A stretch of DNA of 64,000 bases from Methylorubrum thiocyanatum (GTDB lineage Bacteria > Pseudomonadota > Alphaproteobacteria > Rhizobiales > Beijerinckiaceae). This document shows positions 63,258 to 64,000 of this stretch, piece by piece. The position numbers and the translations under genes were made by a program. A model generated the notes under the pieces. The model did not search any database, was not told where the DNA came from, and worked only from the letters and a program-made list of their open reading frames with translations. Numbering within the stretch: position 1 is the first letter of the stretch; each line of letters starts with the position of its first letter. The stretch covers positions 704,567 through 768,566 of the forward strand of contig JACJIB010000003.1 in assembly GCA_014138645.1 (NCBI GenBank), given 5' to 3'.

Positions 63258-64000
63258 TTAGCCCGGCGCGAGGCCCAGCAGGGTTCCGAGCGGGACGACG
63301 AGGGTGGCGCCGGCGTAGAAGCCGTCCTTGGCGCGGCGCGCGGTGAAGGGGTTCCAGAACGAGTTCGGGTTGACCACGTACTGCACCACCGGCTCGATGA
63401 TCACGCCCGCGCCGACGTCGAAATGCGCGTTGGCCTCGAACACGAACTTGTCGCGCGAATACGGCGCGCCCGAGCCGCCCGAGATGAAGTTCGCGTCCGA
63501 CAGGAACTGCGTGTAGTTCTCCGACAGGCGCTGCCAGTTCATCTTCAGGCCGTAGCTGTCGTTGGGCCGGCTCTGGTCGGGCGCGTCGAGGCGCACGCCC
63601 ACGAACGAGTTGAAGCGGATCGGCACCGTCGGGTCGAAGGAATAGCCCGTGCCGGTGTAGAGCGAGACCGCGGTCGGGTGCGGGTTGGCCACCAGCCCGC
63701 CATCGGCGCGCCAGACCGTCTGGGTGCCGGTCAGCACGATGCCCGACGTGCCCGACTTCTGCAGCACCGGAGCGCCGGGGTTGAGGCCCTTGGAGGTGCC
63801 GAACACCGTCTTGAAGTTGTCGTCGTGATCGGCCGTGTTGAAGAAGCCGGTCAGCGAGGCGCGGCCGGGATAGGCGGTCATGGTGTAGTCGGTCTTGGTG
63901 CCGACCTCGGTCATGACGAGCGCGCCCGAGAGGCGCTCGTAGCCCCAGTCATAGCCCGAGAGCGCGTTGGTGCCGGGGTTCACCGAGAAGGCGCCGGCCT
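63258..64000 (-). CDS. OprB-type carbohydrate porin, C-terminal part (gene enters from right edge)
   Basis: An outer-membrane beta-barrel fragment of ~245 residues, reading in from the right edge. Repeated amphipathic strands with Gly/Asn turns are visible, ending with the OprB-like block IIEPVVQYVVNPNSFWNPFTARRAKDGFYAGATLVVPLG. Such porins pass sugars or other small solutes. The N-terminus lies beyond the window. It is upstream of amiE in the same direction and could bring the amide substrate across the outer membrane, but this is inference from position only. Confidence 0.75.
   Translation of the reverse strand, partial: AGAFSVNPGTNALSGYDWGYERLSGALVMTEVGTKTDYTMTAYPGRASLTGFFNTADHDDNFKTVFGTSKGLNPGAPVLQKSGTSGIVLTGTQTVWRADGGLVANPHPTAVSLYTGTGYSFDPTVPIRFNSFVGVRLDAPDQSRPNDSYGLKMNWQRLSENYTQFLSDANFISGGSGAPYSRDKFVFEANAHFDVGAGVIIEPVVQYVVNPNSFWNPFTARRAKDGFYAGATLVVPLGTLLGLAPG

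Overview
The window is GC-rich, densely coded chromosomal DNA from an alphaproteobacterium. Gene content and order (metK-trmB, topA, pyrB with a pyrC homologue and plsY-dprA, gatCA, a succinoglycan-like exopolysaccharide locus) point to a Methylobacterium/Methylorubrum-type organism in the Hyphomicrobiales. This assignment comes from protein similarity recalled by eye, not from a search.

Layout. 1-10.9 kb is housekeeping: the 3' end of metK, trmB, topA, a molybdopterin oxidoreductase with its cytochrome b, a small Met-rich secreted protein, then pyrB, a catalytically dead dihydroorotase homologue, plsY and dprA. 11.2-18.5 kb is mixed: a secreted SGNH hydrolase next to a secreted papain-fold protein, a DJ-1/PfpI protein, ruvX overlapping a SUKH-domain gene, gatC-gatA, and a RelE/ParE-type toxin with its antitoxin. 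18.6-23.2 kb is an AcrAB-type RND efflux operon. 23.5-25.8 kb holds a small membrane protein, an L,D-transpeptidase, a possible IS21-family end and a decayed acyl-CoA-dehydrogenase-like pseudogene.

25.8-52.2 kb is a large exopolysaccharide island that appears to encode a Wzx/Wzy-type pathway. It contains an ExoY-like priming transferase, several glycosyltransferases, a pyruvyl transferase, an acetyltransferase, two methyltransferases, an ExoF-like export protein, two chain-length/co-polymerase proteins, a polymerase candidate, a flippase, two GH16 glycanases with different export signals (signal peptide versus RTX), and manC/manB for GDP-mannose. The only tyrosine-autokinase homologue has lost its Walker A lysine and has no tyrosine tail. 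A near-perfect 24-bp palindrome lies upstream of the first gene.

52.2-64 kb is a catabolic locus. A nine-gene minus-strand operon encodes a three-subunit molybdenum hydroxylase (CoxM/CoxS/CoxL type), a five-gene Liv-type ABC importer and a CoxG protein. A divergent TetR regulator follows, and two RutR-like operators sit in the shared intergenic region. Beyond it are an aliphatic amidase with all catalytic residues and the C-terminus of an OprB-type porin. The large hydroxylase subunit lacks the CO-dehydrogenase active-site motif, so the substrate is probably not CO. Uptake of an amide or N-heterocyclic compound followed by hydroxylation and hydrolysis is a reasonable hypothesis. No tRNA, rRNA, CRISPR array or intact transposon was seen.
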